A stretch of 64,000 bases of DNA from Artocarpus heterophyllus (Eukaryota; Streptophyta; Magnoliopsida; Rosales; Moraceae), in the NCBI GenBank assembly GCA_025403435.1, contig CM046330.1, forward strand, positions 18,994,239-19,058,238. Reading direction: 5' to 3'. Below the pieces are notes generated by a model that worked only from the letters and a program-made list of their open reading frames with translations, searched no databases and was not told the origin of the DNA. The translations under genes were made by a program, and so were the position numbers. Positions 1 through 12,346 of this stretch are shown here, piece after piece (the stretch's first letter is position 1; each line of letters begins with the position of its first letter).

Positions 1-1268
1 GTGGAGTAGCATTAGAATTGACAATAATAAAATATGTATCTGGGATATTGTATTTTATAATTATAGGAGCTTGAACTACATGTGTCAATCGTGTCCCCTT
101 GGATAGCTTAAAATAATTCCTGTAACGACACGACATATTTTTCCTATATATTAGTGACTTATGTTAAATTATTAGATTGGCTAAAATTCGATAATATTGG
201 ATTTAATAATTCATGTTAATTTATTGGTTGAATTAATTTTGTAAATTAATTTATAATAAACATGTCAAATTATTTGGATAATATTTTATTTTTCTATAGG
301 ATTATCTGTATATGACTATTTTAATCAGATAACTTCTCTATTGAGTTATTTGAATTAGAACTGAGGCTCTATCTAAGATTCTCGGGTGGAAAATAAGATA
401 CTCTTAAGGTTCAAGATTATTGTAAGTTTGGCAAGATGATGGAAACTTCAACTTGACGATGGAGTAAGTTCGATAGGCAAGCTGATCTCCTAGATCGGCT
501 TGCCAATCGTGCGATAATTTGCATACTCATTTTTGACGTGTTTTTCATCAGAAGTTAATCCAGACTCAAATTTGAGGCCTAATCTGATAAGGTTTAACCC
601 CAAATTCAACCACTATAAATAGGGGTGAGCTTTCTTTGTTATTTAGATCATTTGAGAAGCAAAGAGCAAGTACTCTTGTTTGGAAAACTCTAAAGCTCCC
701 TGAGAGCTATTGTTCAACATCAAGAACCTTAGTTCTAGGTATTCTTAAATGGTTGGAAGGAGAGTCAACAAAGGAAAAGTTATATGTATGTGACCACCCA
801 TACTCCAATCGTGGATAGAGAATAGCAAAGAAGACCAGTTGGTAACGTTCTTCTAGGACGTTCTTTTTAAATAGGGGTGAGCTTTCTTTGTTATTTAGAT
901 CATTTGAGAAGCAAAGAGCAAGTACTCTTGTTTGGAAAACTCTAAAGCTCCCTGAGAGCTATTGTTCAACATCAAGAACCTTAGTTCTAGGTATTCCTAA
1001 ATGGTTGGAAGGAGAGTCAACAAAGGAAAAGCTATATGATATGTGACCACCCACACTCCAATCGTGGATAGAGAATAGCAAAGAAGACCAGTTGGTAAGG
1101 TTCTTCTAGGACGTTCTTTTCTTCATAGATTACAGTTGCTTTTCAATTCACAAAGAGGTTAATAAGATCTATCATTAATTTATGTATTTAGCATGTCAAA
1201 CTAGTGTTTTGGAAAATACTCTAACTTAAAATTTTTTAAATTTCTGTTGCATACTCATTTTTCCAATA
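1..1268 (+). repeat. Partial 5' LTR of Copia-1
   Basis: This matches the 3' LTR of the same element (from about 7450) and both Copia-2 LTRs. The left part is cut by the window edge. The end is CCAATA, where the other LTRs read CCAACA, so the terminal CA has decayed. A TATA-like TATAAATAGGGG lies at about 614-625. An internal tandem duplication makes it longer than its partner LTR over the matching interval. Confidence 0.9.
617..1120 (+). repeat. About 252-bp tandem duplication inside the 5' LTR
   Basis: The block starting AAATAGGGGTGAGC at about 617 recurs at about 869 with very few differences, through the TTCTAGGACGTTCTTT that ends each copy. The 3' LTR (about 8070-8330) has only one copy. 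The duplication therefore arose in this LTR after insertion. It covers the region just after the TATA-like box. Confidence 0.85.
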
Positions 1269-1270
1269 AT

Positions 1271-1282
1271 TGGTATTAGAGC
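1271..1282 (+). other. Primer-binding site (tRNA-iMet type), Copia-1
   Basis: TGGTATTAGAGC lies two bases after the LTR end. It differs by one base from the TGGTATCAGAGC of Copia-2, which is complementary to the 3' end of plant initiator tRNA-Met. Confidence 0.85.
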
Positions 1283-2599
1283 AAGGTTTTTATGTTGATT
1301 TTATGAGTTTGTGATCATGCTATATATATGAATTATGTGATCTTATTATCTCCAATGCTTAAATTTAATTTTTTAGAGAATTGGCACTCTAGGGTTTCTA
1401 TATAATTAAATGTTGTCATGAGATTATGTAGTGAATGTTTATTAATTAATTATGGTTAATTAACTTTTTATTTAAGTATTTATTTATTAATTAATTTATG
1501 CCAGTCATGGTTCCTTAGATGTTAGAATGTGTATCTAGGTTTTTCATGTAGTTAGGTGGCGGTCTGTCATCACCATATACGAATTATTATTTTAATTTTA
1601 AATTTGTAAAATTTTGTAATTAACTAATCATTCAAAGTGAAGACAGATCTAAAAGAAGAAGATGATAGAAGTTCCATTGTTTTTCTATTTTTATAAATTT
1701 TTATGTTTTTGAATTATTGAAAAACTGCTTAAAATCTATTTTTTGGAAAAACTCAAGTTCAGCTCAGTCGACAGACTGAACCCTTTAGATTGGTAGGATA
1801 TAACTTGAAGATATAAGACGAAAAATCAATAATATATTTCGATTGATGTTTTGTAATCTTTATTTTCTTTTCTCTATGATAGAACTATGATATTATAGCT
1901 ATTTATTTATTATTTTGCCCGTGGCTTTGCATGTAGCTTTGTTTGTTTGCATTATAATATGATTTGTCATATATGTTGATAACATGCCAAGTAGAATTGG
2001 GAGTGTTGCTTATTAAAAATTGTTCATGCATGTTAACATAAACCCTTAACTTTTAAAGTATTGCGTGGGAGAAGGTTTTCAAAGAAAGCACTTACGACCT
2101 CCATCGTTGGTTCATAGGTAGCACATGGTGATTTTTTCCCCTAGGAAGGGATTCATTATGTACCGGGTTGGATCTCCTAAGGGATAATTTATTTTAGCAT
2201 GATTTATCATTGTACACCCTTAGGTGATGATTATAAATCCTAGATAAAGTAGTTGAAACGATGGTTATACACTCAAAATTAATTTTCTTATTAACTTCCC
2301 CTAGGAGCTCTGTTAATGAAATTAATGGCCAACGAAAACAATTAATGATGTATGCTAGATCAGACGGGTCTTGGATGAGGTATATTAATTGGAGGGAACT
2401 CATGTTCCTAATTGAATTTGGCAAGTCTCCCTTAGGCTGCTTGTTAGATTCTGAGTTGGCAATTATCGTTGTAAGGTTGTGATTTTTTCAAGGTTTTGAC
2501 ACATAAACACAATTGTATGTTTACTTGTTTGTGTTTTCTTACTAAATTGTTATGGAATATTTGCTTATATTTGTATATGAATCTTTATTGTAGATTAAA
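1283..2599 (+). other. Untranslated leader of Copia-1
   Basis: This is non-coding DNA between the primer-binding site and the gag start, homologous to 10641-12346 of Copia-2. I see no reading frame of note. The GC-rich CGGCAGGCCGAT repeats of the Copia-2 leader are missing here, leaving only a short 'ctcagtcgacagactg' remnant near 1764. Confidence 0.7.
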
Positions 2600-3480
2600 A
2601 TGTCTAAAAATGCTTTATCATCGATACTTTATAAAAACATGTCAACTAGCAAGAATTACAATGATTGGAAAAGGAACCTGAATATCATCCTTTCCTTTGA
2701 GAACTGAAATTTGTACTAACCACACCATGTCCTCTTACGCCTATGGGCGAATCTATTAATAAACAAATCTAAGCGTATAATTGGTAGAAGGAAGCTTACG
2801 ATCAGGCCGGCTGTTATGTTATGCTTAGCATGAATAATGTGCTGTAGGCTCAACATGAAGATTATGACACTACGAAGTAAATCTTGGATATTCTTGAAGA
2901 CATGTTTGGAGGCAAGCCCTAACAAAATGGCAAGGGGCTCTTTAGAAACTCTTAAACTACAAATAAAGATTGGCGACTCCTATGAAGGAGAATATGATGT
3001 TAGTCATGGGTAACCTTACTGAGGCTCAAACCCATGGAGCTGATATCGATGCTGAGTCACAGATGACTATGGTCTTTAAGACTCTATCAAAGGAATTCAT
3101 CCTGTTTAGAGCTTCATATAATTTAAGCAATAGACAGGATGTGACCTTGACTGAGTTGATGAAGCAGTTACAAAAGTTCAAAAATCTAATCAGGGAAACT
3201 CTTTCTAGTGGTGAGGCTAACTTGGCGGGTGCATCTGGCTCTAATCTTAACCCTAGGAACGGAAAGAAACAGAGGGCTAAGAATGGAAAAACTTCTATTC
3301 CTACAAATGGCAAGGATAAGAAGAAAAAATGAGAGGAACATGAAGAAACTAAAGCGCTTTTTCTATGAAAAGGTTGGGCACATAAAGAAGGATTGCAATG
3401 GCTTCCTATCTAAAGGAACTAAATGCAGACTTCTAGTAATTAAGACTGCTTATTCAAAGAATCAAGTGACACTTGGGTCA
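2600..3480 (+). pseudogene. gag of Copia-1, degenerate
   Basis: The frame starts with ATG at 2600 (MSKNALSSIL...), equivalent to the Copia-2 gag start. It is broken by stops within the first 40 codons. A longer open stretch at 2970-3332 encodes the middle of a copia gag (VLVMGNLTEAQTHGADID..., UBN2-type). The zinc knuckle expected after the basic KKQRAKNGK region reads FFYEKVGHIKKDC, so the first two cysteines of the CCHC box are replaced. This gag cannot be functional. Confidence 0.85.
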
Positions 3481-6400
3481 TAGATTATGGTGCGACTAAT
3501 CATGTCTATGTTTCTTTTAAGGGATTTAAGGAAACGAGAAGTTTACTACATGAGCACTTCACGCTTCGGATGGGCGATGGATCCTTAGTGTTAGCTGAAG
3601 CAGTCGAAAACATCTATCCCTACTTTGATAATTATAGGACTTTGGTTTTCAGAGATTGTTTTTATATTCCCAAACTTAAAAGGAATTTAATATCTATTAC
3701 TTGTTTACTTAAAGGCTCTTATTCAGTCTCTTTAAATAATATAGTTGTGATTCATAAAAACAAATATTTTATCTATGGTCGATGGATACAAAACAACCTA
3801 TATTCTAATAAACCTAAGATAGACTCATTGCTGAACACTGAGATCAATGATAACTCTAAAAGACTTAAAATTTCTCACTCTAATAAAACTTATCTTTGGC
3901 ATTTACGATTAGGTCGTATTAGCCTAAATAAGATTCAAAAGTTGGTAAGGGATGGACCTTTAAGTCACTTAGAGATGGAATCTATACCACAATGTGAGTC
4001 TTGTTTGGAGGGAAAAATGACCAAAAGACCATTTTGATATAAGGGCAATAGGGCCAAAGGGGTTCTAGAACTTATGTATAGTGATGTTTGTGGTCCTATG
4101 AACATCAAGACACATTGAGGGTATGAGTACTTTATCAATTTTATTGATAATTACTTAAGATATAGGTTTGTGTACCTAAATTTTATCATAAAAATGAAAC
4201 TTTTGACAAGTTTAGGGAGTTTCGGGCTGAAGCAAAAAAGCAATTAGGTAAACCCATAAAGGCACTTCGATCCGATCGAGGTGGAGGATACCTTTCCAAT
4301 GTGTTCTTAGGATACTTATTAGATAACGGGATCTTATCCCATTTGACTGTGCCGGGCACTTTGCAGCAGAATGGCTTGGCTGAGAGAAGGAACAGGACTT
4401 TGTTGGACATGGTTAGATTCATGATGAGTTATTCAACATTACCTTTATCCTTTTGGGGATATGCACTATAAACCGCATGTTATTTTTTGAACAATGTGCC
4501 TTCAAAATCGGTTCTTAAAACTCCTCATGCATTGTTGATGGGTAGGAAGACATCCTTAAACCATATTTGCATATGAGAATGTCTCACTCATGTCTTGTAT
4601 GAGGAAGCGAACAAGTTGGAAGCATGTTCAAAAGTTTGTGTGTTTGTAGGATATCCAAAAGGGACTAAAAGGGGTAATTTCTATAACCCAAAAGAAAAAA
4701 AAAAGTCATGGTTTCAACGAATGCAACTTTTTTTGAGGAAAGTTACATGAACGACTTTAAGCCTCAAAGTAAAGTGGTACTCGAGGAGTTGGCGAGTGAT
4801 TCAATTACTCTGGGGGTTCCATTTGAAACCAATCCAATCAATGTAGAAAAACCGACCGAACAACAACCTAAGGAGCTTTGGCATAGTGGAGGATCAGGCG
4901 TCAACTCGAGAAGTATATGTTCAATGGTGAAGCCTACTTAACTAAACCAATAAAACATGATATGGATCCTTACACTTATTCAGAGGCTATGGATGATGTT
5001 GATTCAAAGCTCTGGATAAAAGCTATAAACACTAAAATGAAGTCTATGGAGACTAATCGAGTATGAGAACTTATGGATCTTCCCGAAGAGGTAAAACCCA
5101 TGGGCTATAAGTGGATCTATAAGAGAAAAAGAGGAGTAGATAGGAAAGTCAAAACATATAAAGCTAGACTGGTAGCTAAGGGATACACGTAAAAGGAAGG
5201 AATCAATTACAAGGAAACCTTTTCACCTATTGTCATGCTTAAGTCCATCTGCATTCTTTTATCCGTAGCTGTTGTTCTCGACTATAAGATTTGGCAGATA
5301 GATGTCAAGACGGTCTTTCTGAATGGCTACCTTGATAAGTCTATATATATGGTGCAGCTAGATGGGTTCAAGGCTAAAGGTTAAGAGGATAAGATCTGTA
5401 AGTTGCTAAAGTCAATTTATGGACTTAAGCAGGCTTCTCGTTCTTAGAACATAAGATTTGATTAGGTAATCAAGACTTACAGGTTCGAACAAAACATGGA
5501 TGAACCATGTGTTTACAAACATATTAAGGATAGAAAAGTAGTTTTTCCACTGCTCTATGTAGAGACATTCTGCTGATTGGTAATGACATTGGGGCATTAT
5601 CATTGGTCAATTTATGGTTGACCAAGCAGTTTGACATGAAAGACTTGGGTAAAGCTAATTATATTCTCGGTTTCTAAATCTTTTGGGATAGAAAAAACAA
5701 AATGATAGCTTTATCTTAAGCTGCATACATAGATAAAATTCTCGAGAAGTATGCAGTGTAGAATTCTAAGAAAGGTAGGCAATCATCTAGGTCTAGAATT
5801 ACTCTTTCTAAGAAAGACTCACCAAAGTCTAATGAAGAAAGAGAACACATGAATAAGGTGCCTTATGCTTCGACAGTGGGTAGTCTTATGTATGCTATAC
5901 TTTCTACATGAGCAGATATTTGTTATATGATCAGGAGAGTAGGTCGATTTTGGTCGAATCTAAGATCGAACCACTAGGTTATGATCAAGTATATTTTTAA
6001 GTACTTGAGAATGACTTGAGGGTATATGTTTGTGTATTTGGGTGAGGATCTAACACCTCTAGGATACACTAATTTAGATTTCCAATCCTGTTTAGATTCG
6101 AGAAGATCGACTTCTGGCTTTGTATTTATTCTGAGCGACAATACCATTATTTAAAGAAGTGTCAAGCAAGATTGTACTTCGGATCTAATAATGGAGGCCT
6201 AGTACATGGCAGCTAGTGATGCTTCAAAAGAAGCAAGAGTGGCTCCACAAGTTCCTTATGGATCTTGAGGTAGTTCTTGGTATGGATAAGGCGGTATCAC
6301 TACATTGTGATAACACTGCAACGAGAGCTAATGCTAAGGAACTAAGATTTCACAAGAAGAGTAAGCATATACATCGGGAGTATCAAATGATAAAGAACAA

Positions 6401-6500
6401 CATGGTGACTGGAAATGCGGAAATATGTTTGACCACGTCTGAGGACATTATGCCTATCGAGGTTATAAGGATGCGTAACATATCACATTTACTCACTTAG
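3481..6500 (+). pseudogene. pol of Copia-1: protease, integrase, RT, RNase H, heavily mutated
   Basis: The protease segment near 3480 reads DYG where DSG is expected. The stretch 3570-4037 includes the pre-integrase zinc region (LWHLRLGRISL...CESC), with the second histidine of the HHCC motif changed to arginine. Integrase core fragments follow (ALRSDRGG near 4265; NGLAERRNRTLLD near 4371). Reverse transcriptase motifs lie at about 5050-5600. A one-base deletion near 5558 destroys the YVDD catalytic motif (TATGTAGA-GACATT). RNase H remnants run to about 6500. Many stops are TAA/TAG/TGA at codons that are CAA/CAG/TGG in Copia-2, consistent with C-to-T decay. Confidence 0.88.
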
Positions 6501-6514
6501 TGTAAGTGGGAGAT
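6501..6514 (+). other. Polypurine tract of Copia-1
   Basis: TGTAAGTGGGAGAT directly precedes the 3' LTR. It is nearly identical to the tract of Copia-2 and is the expected plus-strand primer. Confidence 0.8.
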
Positions 6515-8476
6515 TGTTAGACATAGTGCCCTAAGGAGTAAAATGTTGTAATATGTTTTTGGAGACATTTTATCAATAAAGAGTTTATTTATTTTTCATA
6601 TAGTAAATGTTCTCCTCGTTACATTTATTTCTGTTCAATATATAATAAGCAAACAAAAGTTTGAGACTGTTGGTCTAAACCTTTAAAAATCGTACATATG
6701 ATGGATAGATTATGCAAAAGACATGAATCTTAAAAATGATGGTATAAATCATAAGATCCACAATCAAGAGAATAAAGTTGGGTAGTTTATTCATGCTAAG
6801 ATTATTATGTTGTCTACATCCCTAACGGGAGATGGCTTGTCTTGGTCATCGGAGTGGGACTCCATGAGTAGAAACATAGGTGTATTGTCATAGGTGATGA
6901 TGCATTAGATCAAGACAAAAAAGTTAAATTGATTTGGTTAATAATTCCATTGTGCATATCAATTCACTTTAGATAATCATACGTGTTGTGTCTTAATCCT
7001 GAAATGAATAATGGGCCCGTATTCTTAATTTATGTATTTTGATATACAAAGGGTGATATCCTGACTTAATAATGGTATACATACCGGTACGTTGGAGACG
7101 TGACTTTTGAATGATGTAGACTCGTTATTCATAGATATAGAATCTATAACTCTTTTTGTAGAGTTAATGATATTTTCTTATATGCATTATCCTATAATTA
7201 GACTACTAGAGTACTCAACCATTTGGATACATAGGCGTAACCGATGGTATAGTATCTATAGATAGTAAGTATTCCAATGGTGTGATAATGAAACATACGA
7301 TAAAAATAATTAGGAAAGTAAAATAGAATTTATGCTTAAGCTAATTATGAATATCCTATAGGGACATGACACATTATGATGTGTCATAGACGGTTAGCTT
7401 ATTGAAGCTTTGTAATTTTATATAGTTCAAAAGTGCAACTCTAAGCTTTTAGTAGAGTAGCATTAAAGTTGATAATTATAAAATATGTATCTGGCATATT
7501 ATATTTTATAATTATAGGAGCTTGAACTATATATGTCCATTAGATCTCCTTTGCTAGCTCGTAATAAATCCTGTAATGATACGACATGTTTTTTTTTTTC
7601 TATACATTGGTAACTTATGTTAAATTATTAGATTGGCTGAAATTTGATAATATTGGATTTAATAATTCATGTTAGTTTATCAGTTGAATTAATTTTGTAA
7701 ATTAATTCAAGATAAACATGTTGAATTATTTGGATAATATTTTATTTTCAATAGGATTATCTGTATATGACTGTTTTAATCATATAACTTCTCTATTGGA
7801 TCATTTGAATTAAAATTGAGGCTCTATCTAAGATTCTCGGGTGGAAAATAAGATATTTTCAGGGTTCAAGATTATCGTAAGTTTGGCAGGCCGATGGGAA
7901 AGTTCGGCTTGCTAATAGAGTAAGTTTAGGTGGCCAATCTCCCAGATCGACTTGCCAATTGTGAGATAATCTGCATATGTATTTTTGATGCTTTTTCATT
8001 AGAAGTTGATCCAAACTCGAATTTTGAGGCCTAATCTGATAAGATTTAACCCCAAATTCAACCACTATAAATAGGGGGTGAGTTTTCTTAGTTATTTAGA
8101 TTATTTGAGAAGCAAAGAGTGAGTACTCTAGTTTGAGAAACTCTGAAGCTCCTTAAGAGATATTATTCAACATCAAGAACCTTAGTTCTAGGTATTCTCA
8201 AGTGGTTGGAAGGAGAATCACCAGAGAAAAAGCTGTACGATGTGTGACCATCCATACTCCGATTGTGGATAGAGAATAGCAAAGTAGACTAGTTAGTTGA
8301 GGCACTTCTGAGATGTTCTTCTTTTCATAGATTGCTGTTGTTTTTCGGTTTACAAAAGTGGTTAGTAATATTTGTCATTAGTTTATGTATTTAGCATGTC
8401 AAACTTGTGTTTTGAAAATACTCTAATTTAATTTTTTTTAAAATTCCATTGTATACTCGTTTTTAAAATTCCAACA
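6515..8476 (+). repeat. 3' LTR of Copia-1
   Basis: This is a 1962-bp LTR that begins TGTTAGACATAGTGCCC and ends CCAACA. It aligns along its length with the Copia-2 LTRs and with the partial LTR at the window start, and carries a TATAAATAGGGGG promoter motif near 8066. The next bases (ATTTC) would be the right target duplication; the left one is outside the window. Confidence 0.92.
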
Positions 8477-8602
8477 ATTTCACAATCAAATAGTTATTTA
8501 GTCTACTACATTCCCCGTTGAGGAGACACTGTAGCCCACTATCTAACTAATTATATGTGTTATAATTTCCTAGATTCTATTTAGATTAGCTGTTCGCCTA
8601 AT
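8477..8602. other. 126-bp spacer between the two copia elements
   Basis: This short unique AT-rich sequence matches neither element. It ends with CTAAT, the left target-site duplication of Copia-2. I see no gene in it. Confidence 0.8.
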
Positions 8603-10626
8603 TGTTAGATATGTATGCCCTAAGGAGTAAAAATGTAATACGTTTTTGGAGACATTTTTATCAATAAAGAATTTATTCATTTACATATACCAAATCTTGT
8701 CCTCTTTACGTTCATATTTGTTGAATGTATGTTAAGCAAACAGTAGTCTGAGACTGTCAGTCTAAACCTTTAAGAATTGGGCATATGATGGACTGATTAT
8801 GCACAAGACACGATTCTTAAGGTGACGGTCTAAAACATATAATCTGCAATCGAGGGAATAAAGTTAGGAACTTTATTCATGCAAAGATTATTATGTTGTC
8901 TATATCCCTATAGGAAGATGGTTTGTCTTGACCATCGGAGTTGGACTCCGTGAAAAGAAACATTGGCACGTTGTTATAGGTGACGATGTGTTGGATCGGG
9001 ACACAAAGTGAATTGATTTAGATTAATAATTTTGTCTTGGCAAATCGATTTACTTTAGACAATCATTTGTATTGTATCTTAATCTTGAGATTGATAGTGG
9101 GCCCGTTGTCTCGACTTGTGTCTTTTGATGTACCAAAGGGTGACTCCCACATCTCAATAGTGGTATGCATGTCGGTACGTTTGAGGCATGACTCTTGATA
9201 GCGTAGACTTGTTACTTATAGATATGGAATCCATAGCTCCTCTATAGGAGTAATGATATCCTCTTATATGCGTTATCCTGTAATTGAAAAACTAGAGCGC
9301 TCAACCATTTGGATACATAGGTGTAACCGAATGGTATACTATCTTTGGATGGTAAGTTTTCTAATGGTGAGATAATGGAACGTAAGATAAAAATAATCAG
9401 GAAGGTAAGATAGAACTTGTCCTTAAGCTAATTATGGATTATCATATGGGGATACGATACACTTTGATATGTCATGGAGACTTAACTATACGGGCTTCGT
9501 AATTCTATAAAGTTCGAGAGTGCAGCTCCAAGCTTTTAGTGGAGTAGCGTTGGAGTTGATAATTGTGAAATGTATATCTGGGATATTGGGTTTCATAATT
9601 ATCGAGAACTTGAACTTTATAAGTCTATTTTGGTCCCCTTTGCTAGCTCACAAAATCCTATAACGATACAGCATGCTTTTTCAATAATTAGTGACTTATG
9701 TCGGATTTATCAGATTGGTTTAAAATTTAAAAGAATCAAATAATTCATGTCTATTTATTGGTTGAATTAATTTTGTAATAAAATTAATTTAAGATAAACT
9801 TGTTGAATTATTGGGATCGGATAATTCTTGTTTGTTTATCGGTTGATTTAATTGGATAAATTTAATCAAGATAAACTTGTAGAATTATTGTGAATTGATT
9901 TTATTTTCTTAGAGATTATCTTGATAAAGTTTGTTTTGATCAGATAACTTCTCCATTGAGTTATTTGAATCAAAACTAAGACTTTATCCTATAGAATCTC
10001 GGGTGGAAAATAAAAAATTCATGGAAATATTTATGCGGCAGTTCGGCCTGTCGATCTACGTGTTTGGCCTATCGATGGGGCCCTGTTTCGCCTGCCGATC
10101 AGTGAGAGATAAGATTACACGTTTTCACGTGGATCTTATCAGATATTGATCTGAACTTGATTCTATTTCGAGTTTTTGAGACCTAATCTGATAAGGACTG
10201 ACCCCAGCACCAATCGCTATATAAAGAGAGTAAGTCTCATGAGTTACTTAGATCAATTGAGAGATTAAGAGTGATACTCTATTGGTGAGCATCTGAAAAC
10301 TCCCTAAGAGCTTTTGTTCACGAATCACGAACACTTTCTTTGGGTTCTCTCAATTGGTTGAAAGAAGAGTCACCGGTGGAAGAGCTGTACGTGTGAGTCC
10401 ACACTCACTCCGATCGTGGATAGAGAATAGCAAAGAAGACCAATTGGTTGAGGCTCTTCTAGAACGTTACTTCTCTTCACGGATTGCGGAGGTTCTTCGG
10501 CACACAAAGGTTAGTAATATCTATTTAATTTATACATATAACATGTCAAACTTGTGTTTTGAAAAATACTCTGATGTTAAAACTTTTTAAAATTCCCACT
10601 GCGCACCTCACACTGTTTTTCCAACA
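8603..10626 (+). repeat. 5' LTR of Copia-2
   Basis: It begins TGTTAGATATGTATGCCC and ends CCAACA. A TATATAAA promoter motif lies near 10218. Upstream of it (about 10030-10100) is a GC-rich stretch of GGCAGTTCGGCCTG / GGCCTATCGATGG type, related to the leader repeats at 11262-11374. The right edge is fixed by the adjacent primer-binding site. Confidence 0.95.
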
Positions 10627-10628
10627 AT

Positions 10629-10640
10629 TGGTATCAGAGC
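10629..10640 (+). other. Primer-binding site (tRNA-iMet), Copia-2
   Basis: TGGTATCAGAGC lies two bases after the 5' LTR. It is the usual plant LTR-retrotransposon sequence complementary to initiator methionine tRNA. Confidence 0.93.
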
Positions 10641-12346
10641 CATTCATTTTTACATAAATTTACGAGTTTGTGATCATACTATATGTATAAATTTTGTGAT
10701 CTTAGTCTCTTCTATACTTGAATTTAATTTTATAGAGAGTTGGCACTCTAAGTTTCTATATAATTATATGTTGTCATGGATAATGTAGTGAATGTTCATT
10801 AATTAATTATGGTCAATTAAATTATTATTTAATTATTTATTTATTAATTAATTTATACCCGTTATGGTTCCTTAGAGGTTAGAATGTGTATCTAGATTTT
10901 TCATGAAATTAGATGGCGGACTATCATCTCCGTCTAGGAATTATTATTTAATTTTAAATTTTGTAATTAAATAATTGTTCAAAAAAGACGAATCTAGAAA
11001 ATGGATCTAGAAGATGGATGATGGCGCACCCAGGTATTTCCTGAGTCTCTAATTTTATGTTTTTGAATTGTTGAAAATAAAATTGATGAATTACATTAAA
11101 ATTGTATTTTTTGGGATGGAGATTTCTGCTCGATCGGCATGCCGGACCTTCAGTTTGGGAGACCAATGATCACAGATCGGTAGGCCGGACATGTGGTTCG
11201 GCAGGCCGTCTGTGGGGCAAAAGTAGGCTAGCTCTACCGGTAGGCCGAACTTCCAGTTTGGCATGCCAAACTTTCATGGGTCGACAGGCCGATCATTTCG
11301 ATCGGCAGGCCGATCATTTCGATCGGCAGGCCGATGAAGCATGACTGGCAGGCCGATCACCCAGATCGGCCTGCTGACCGAGAGCTACAACTTTTTCAGA
11401 AAAGGTGCAATTTTTGCGGTGTAGTTTTAATTTTATTTTTGGGACGATTATGAGAAACATTAAATTTGGATATGACCGAAAATATGAAGTATTCGATTTA
11501 TACGGGATTGAAGACTTGAAGATGGGAATTACATGAAGAATGATACAACTTGAGGATTCAAGGATGAAGAATCGATATATGTCTCGATTATTCTCTTGTA
11601 ATCTTAGTTTTATATTCTATAGGGTGGAACCATAATATTACGGTAATTATTATTTTGCTTGTAGCTTTGCTTGATTGCTTTGCTTGTCTGCATTATAATA
11701 TGATTTGCCATGTATATTGATAACATGTCATATAGAATAGGAAGTGCCGCTCATATTTAAATTGTTCATGCATAATTTTAAAATAAAACCTTGATTTCAA
11801 AAGATTGAGTGGGAGAAGGTTTTCGAAGAGAGAACCTAAGGCCTCCATCATTGGTCCATAGGAAGAACATGGTAGTCCCGACCCCTAGGAAGGGATTTCT
11901 ATCATGTACCAGATTGGATCTCTGAGCGAATAAGGCATTTTAGCATGATTTATGGTTGCATACCCCTAAGTGGTGATTATAAATCATGGATAAAATATTG
12001 AAACGATGGTTATACACTCACGTTAATTTTATTATTAACCTCCCATAGCAGCTCTGTTAATAAAATTAATGGCCAAAGAAACGATTATTAATATATGCTA
12101 GATCATACGGGTCCTGGATGGCATATATTAATCAGGAGAGAATCCATGTTCCTGATTGAATTTGGCATGACTCCCCTAGGAGCTTGTTGAATTCTGAGTT
12201 GGGAATTATCGTTGTAAGGTTGTGATATTTTCAAGGTTTTGACACATAAACACATTTGTATGTTTTTACATGATTGTGTTATCTTATTAAATTATTATGA
12301 TATGTTTGCTTATGTTTGGTATATGATTCTTTATTGTAGATTAAAA
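10641..12346 (+). other. Untranslated leader of Copia-2
   Basis: About 1.7 kb of mostly AT-rich non-coding DNA lies between the primer site and the gag ATG. It aligns with the Copia-1 leader except for the GC-rich repeat block at about 11120-11375. No conserved reading frame is visible; the open stretch at 11102-11344 is a by-product of the GC-rich repeats. Confidence 0.75.
11262..11374 (+). repeat. GC-rich CGGCAGGCCGAT short tandem repeats
   Basis: Near-perfect 21-bp units (CGGCAGGCCGATCATTTCGA) occur in tandem around 11282-11340. They are flanked by looser versions (GGTAGGCCGAAC, GGCATGCCAAAC, GGCAGGCCGATCACC). The unit core GGCAGGCC is close to palindromic, so hairpins are possible in RNA or single-stranded DNA. 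Similar motifs occur in an unrelated LTR at 55430-55640. Confidence 0.8.

Larger units (their letters stand above)
1..8476 (+). mobile_element. Ty1/copia LTR retrotransposon Copia-1, decayed, 5' end outside window
   Basis: The window opens inside the 5' LTR of this element. Reading right, there is an LTR end, a tRNA-iMet primer-binding site, a non-coding leader, remnants of gag, protease, integrase, reverse transcriptase and RNase H in the order typical of Ty1/copia, a polypurine tract and a complete 3' LTR. The whole length is alignable with Copia-2 immediately downstream, so both belong to one family. Copia-1 is clearly older: its coding region carries many stops and frameshifts, including one inside the catalytic YVDD motif. 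The left target duplication lies outside the window, so it cannot be checked. The LTR start with a GCCCTA box resembles Angela/Tork-type elements, but that lineage assignment is a guess. Confidence 0.93.

Noticed and set aside
2194..2424. Opposite-strand open frames within copia leaders and coding regions (also 3026-3313, 4186-4422, 12938-13228, 13945-14145, 14732-14920, 15911-16141)
   Set aside because: They mirror real gag-pol frames or non-coding leader, show no recognisable motif, and occur by chance on the complementary strand.
11102..11344. 80-codon open frame in the Copia-2 leader
   Set aside because: It encodes only the GC-rich repeat (DRQADHF...) and is not conserved in Copia-1.
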